Source: LH-M37 sp965602855 (GTDB lineage: Bacteria > Pseudomonadota > Gammaproteobacteria > SZUA-229). From it: DNA of 56,785 nt. Position 1 is the first letter of the stretch. Each line of letters opens with the position of its first letter. Of this stretch, positions 53,298 to 56,785 are shown piece after piece. The position numbers and the translations under genes were made by a program. The notes beneath the pieces were generated by a model that saw nothing but the letters and a program-made list of their open reading frames with translations, did no database searches and was not told where the DNA came from. Location of the stretch: contig CBFCZV010000017.1 in the NCBI GenBank assembly GCA_965602855.1, positions 1 through 56,785 of the forward strand. The letters run 5' to 3'.

Positions 53298-53960
53298 CTA
53301 GAATTCAAATGCCTGAGTTTTTTGGGTGCCACACAGCGAATCAATGCTGGTTTCGAACAGGTCTTCAACACTCCACTTGTTCTTGTCCGTGCGTGTCACC
53401 AGATGCGCCGTCATCGCCGGTGCTTCACCCGTCACGACGAATAAACGGCCACCAATTTTAAGCAGTTTTTTATAAGCCTCAGGAATAGCGGGCATAGAGC
53501 CGGTAATGGCGATGGCATCGTAGGAGTGTTTCTGTTCCCAGCCTTTGGACGCATCGCCGGTGCTGACGTTCACATTGGTGATATTGTGCGCTGCCAGATT
53601 TTTTTCAGCCTGCTCGCTCAAATCTTCATCGATTTCAACCGCATCCACGTGGCGTGCCAGTTTAGACAGGCAGGCCGTGAGATAGCCCGTGCCAGCACCA
53701 ATCTCCAGTACCACGTCATCCTTGCCGATATTCAGGTGCTGCATGATACGGCCTTCAATAATCGGATTCAGCATGCAGCAGCCACCGGCATCATCCGTCA
53801 GCGGGATGCGGGTATCGACATAAGCCAGATTCCGGTAGCGCTCTGGTGTGAAATCTTCACGCGGGATAGCGCCGAGAACTTCGAGAACGCGGGGATCGAG
53901 TACATCCCAGGGGCGTATCTGTTGTTCAACCATATTGAAGCGGGCTTTTTCGAAATCCAT
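53298..53960 (-). CDS. pcm: Protein-L-isoaspartate O-methyltransferase family protein
   Basis: Methylates isoaspartyl residues for protein repair, or belongs to a near family. The 220-residue protein has DFEKARFNMVEQQIRPWDVLD at its start, VLEIGAGTGYLTACL (SAM motif I) and the GDASKGW and AIAITGSMPAIPEAY blocks. In this branch the usual post-motif region differs from E. coli Pcm, so the exact substrate is less sure. ATG 53960 is chosen over ATG 53990. It diverges from thiC across 160 bases. Confidence 0.9.
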   Translation of the reverse strand: MDFEKARFNMVEQQIRPWDVLDPRVLEVLGAIPREDFTPERYRNLAYVDTRIPLTDDAGGCCMLNPIIEGRIMQHLNIGKDDVVLEIGAGTGYLTACLSKLARHVDAVEIDEDLSEQAEKNLAAHNITNVNVSTGDASKGWEQKHSYDAIAITGSMPAIPEAYKKLLKIGGRLFVVTGEAPAMTAHLVTRTDKNKWSVEDLFETSIDSLCGTQKTQAFEF

Positions 53961-54121
53961 ACTAATCACACTTATGTCTATTGAGTTCATTTATTCAAGG
54001 CTGGGAATTGTACCCCAGATAGTAAATACAGTGAAATAGCATTCTAGATCGTCAGGATTCTCTTAGTATTCCCGTGTTAATATTGCGAGCTAGATTTCAG
54101 TTCCAGAAAGAGACATATAGT

Positions 54122-56014
<1,893 letters not shown>

Positions 56015-56197
56015 TTGTCATACCGGCCATCAAACCGTCATTCCCGCATAGTCGGGAGTAGTGGTGCATGGATGCACCGTTCACGAACCTAAGGATGGAA
56101 TCCACGTTCGGTTTTTTTCTGCCCCCACGCTCCGCGTGGTAACTCGTACTTAGTTGATTCGAAGCATTGATACGCGTTTCCACTCAGGAGCGTGGGA
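56015..56197 (+). repeat. Palindrome-rich repeat-like intergenic region
   Basis: The gap after thiC contains a series of small palindromes: TCCCG/CGGGA (56042-46 with 56053-57), GGTGCAT/ATGCACC (56063-69 with 56072-78), CGAAC/GTTCG (56084-88 with 56105-09) followed by seven Ts, CCACGC/GCGTGG (56125-30 with 56134-39), and a perfect 10-bp inverted pair 56124-33 with 56187-96. The CATTCCCGC and GGAATCCAC phrases look like dispersed REP-type elements common in proteobacterial genomes. The T tract may also end thiC transcription. No second copy occurs in this window. Confidence 0.5.
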
Positions 56198-56209
56198 ATG
56201 AGGGAAAAA

Positions 56210-56467
56210 ATGACAACCATTACAATATCAAAGATCTCCTTTATTTTTTCTTTAGTCATGCTAGGAGCATGCGCCTCTAGTCAAACTGCCGAAGAAAAAA
56301 TAATGTCCAGTTATTGTAAAGGTGCCTATGAAAATCTATATAAGACATACACTATTAATAGTGATAACGCATATAGTAAAACAGCTATAACAAGCGCTAT
56401 ATTCACTGCTGGAGACAATTATGGAAAAAAAGATGAATTTGAGCGTCTTGAAAAAGAATGCAACTAA
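56210..56467 (+). CDS. Small putative lipoprotein
   Basis: An 85-residue protein with a type II signal peptide: a hydrophobic stretch then lipobox LGAC with C21 as the lipidated residue, followed by ASSQ. The mature part (about 65 residues) is hydrophilic, with two more cysteines (YCKGAYENLYK and the terminal KECN) that could form a disulfide. I do not recognise a family. ATG 56210 is preferred because GAGGG lies at good spacing; ATG 56198 is possible, and GTG 56192 lies in the inverted repeat. It begins immediately after the palindromic region and is AT-rich. Confidence 0.65.
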   Translation: MTTITISKISFIFSLVMLGACASSQTAEEKIMSSYCKGAYENLYKTYTINSDNAYSKTAITSAIFTAGDNYGKKDEFERLEKECN

Positions 56468-56532
56468 ATGCGCCAAACAATAAAACCCAGATCAGAGACA
56501 TTCAACTCAACCTACAATACTGGATAGACCCC

Positions 56533-56785
56533 ATGAAATTAAGAACTGCATTTGCTGTTATTACGCTCACCATTTCCACTAACTGTAATGCTGGTTTCTT
56601 TGATGATCTGGTTAATAGTGGCAAAGATAAAATTGATCAGTTTGAAACTAGCGTCAAAGAGAGTGATACAAGTAAAGCTGTGAGCAGTGCACTCAGCAAT
56701 GAAGATATTGTTGCTGGGTTAAAGCAGGCACTGACTAAAGGTGCTAGCTATGCGGTTGATCATCTGGGTAAAGCTGATGGCTTTC
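56533..56785 (+). CDS. DUF4197 domain protein, truncated by the window end
   Basis: The reading frame opens at ATG 56533 and stays open to the last base (84 codons seen). A signal peptide (MKLRTAFAVITLTISTNCNA) is followed by FFDDLVNSGKDKI and the block LSNEDIVAGLKQALTKGASY...LGKADGF, which matches the start of the DUF4197 family of secreted proteins of unknown function. The 3' end lies outside the window. Confidence 0.8.
   Translation, partial: MKLRTAFAVITLTISTNCNAGFFDDLVNSGKDKIDQFETSVKESDTSKAVSSALSNEDIVAGLKQALTKGASYAVDHLGKADGF

Overview
The window looks like a chromosomal segment of a Gram-negative gammaproteobacterium. The evidence is a complete outer-membrane and LPS inventory (lptD, surA, lpxL, waaA, kdkA, kdsB, hldE, waaF, tolC) and gene orders typical of that class (lgt-thyA-folA; lptD-surA-rsmA-apaG-apaH; MoxR-DUF58-TgpA; glnE-ilvE-zinc finger-hldE-waaF; tolC-rhodanese-pcm-thiC). 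The order or genus cannot be fixed from sequence reading alone. About 58 protein genes pack the window. No tRNA, rRNA, CRISPR array or complete insertion sequence was seen, and no gene-free stretch exceeds 300 bases; the longest are about 195 bases, at 47458-47651 and 56015-56209.

Layout. 1-2.3 kb: lgt-thyA-folA (+). 2.3-11.5 kb: a minus-strand block read from a membrane protein with a urate-oxidase N-terminal fold, then argD-argF-lptD-surA-rsmA-apaG-methyltransferase-apaH. 11.6-15.4 kb: hydantoinase B, an N-acetylglutaminylglutamine-type amidotransferase and the monothiol glutaredoxin grxD (+). 15.5-18.2 kb: pyrC-rnt and a response regulator with a degenerate GGDEF domain (-). 18.3-20.8 kb: membrane protein-mpl-ubiX (+). 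20.8-22.9 kb: kdsB and a cNMP-EAL phosphodiesterase (-). 23-29 kb: MoxR-DUF58-TgpA transglutaminase, then a DUF47/PiT phosphate pair (+). 29.2-38.6 kb: glnE, ilvE, zinc-finger protein, hldE, FAD oxidoreductase, aldo/keto reductase, waaF, GT2 (+). 38.7-47.5 kb: a long minus-strand glycan operon starting with ugd and uxs, followed by seven glycosyltransferase or methyltransferase genes. 47.7-53.9 kb: opsX-like heptosyltransferase diverging from kdkA, then waaA, lpxL, tolC, rhodanese and pcm. 54.1 kb to the end: thiC, a repeat-like palindromic region, a small lipoprotein and a truncated DUF4197 gene.

How it fits together. The right half is largely an LPS inner- and outer-core locus. KdsB activates Kdo, WaaA transfers it, KdkA phosphorylates it, an OpsX-like enzyme adds the first heptose, HldE makes the ADP-heptose precursor and WaaF adds the second heptose. 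Ugd and Uxs would supply UDP-glucuronate and UDP-xylose to the adjacent glycosyltransferases. The outer-core-like genes at 37.8-42.2 kb are visibly more AT-rich than the flanking housekeeping genes, which suggests a variable or transferred segment. I did not find a clear-cut unknown defence or mobile system. The most unusual items are the orphan HyuB/amidotransferase pair, the oxidoreductase pair inserted between hldE and waaF, the UDP-xylose-linked core cluster, the overlapping divergent kdkA/opsX starts and the hairpin at the 5' end of the argD transcript.
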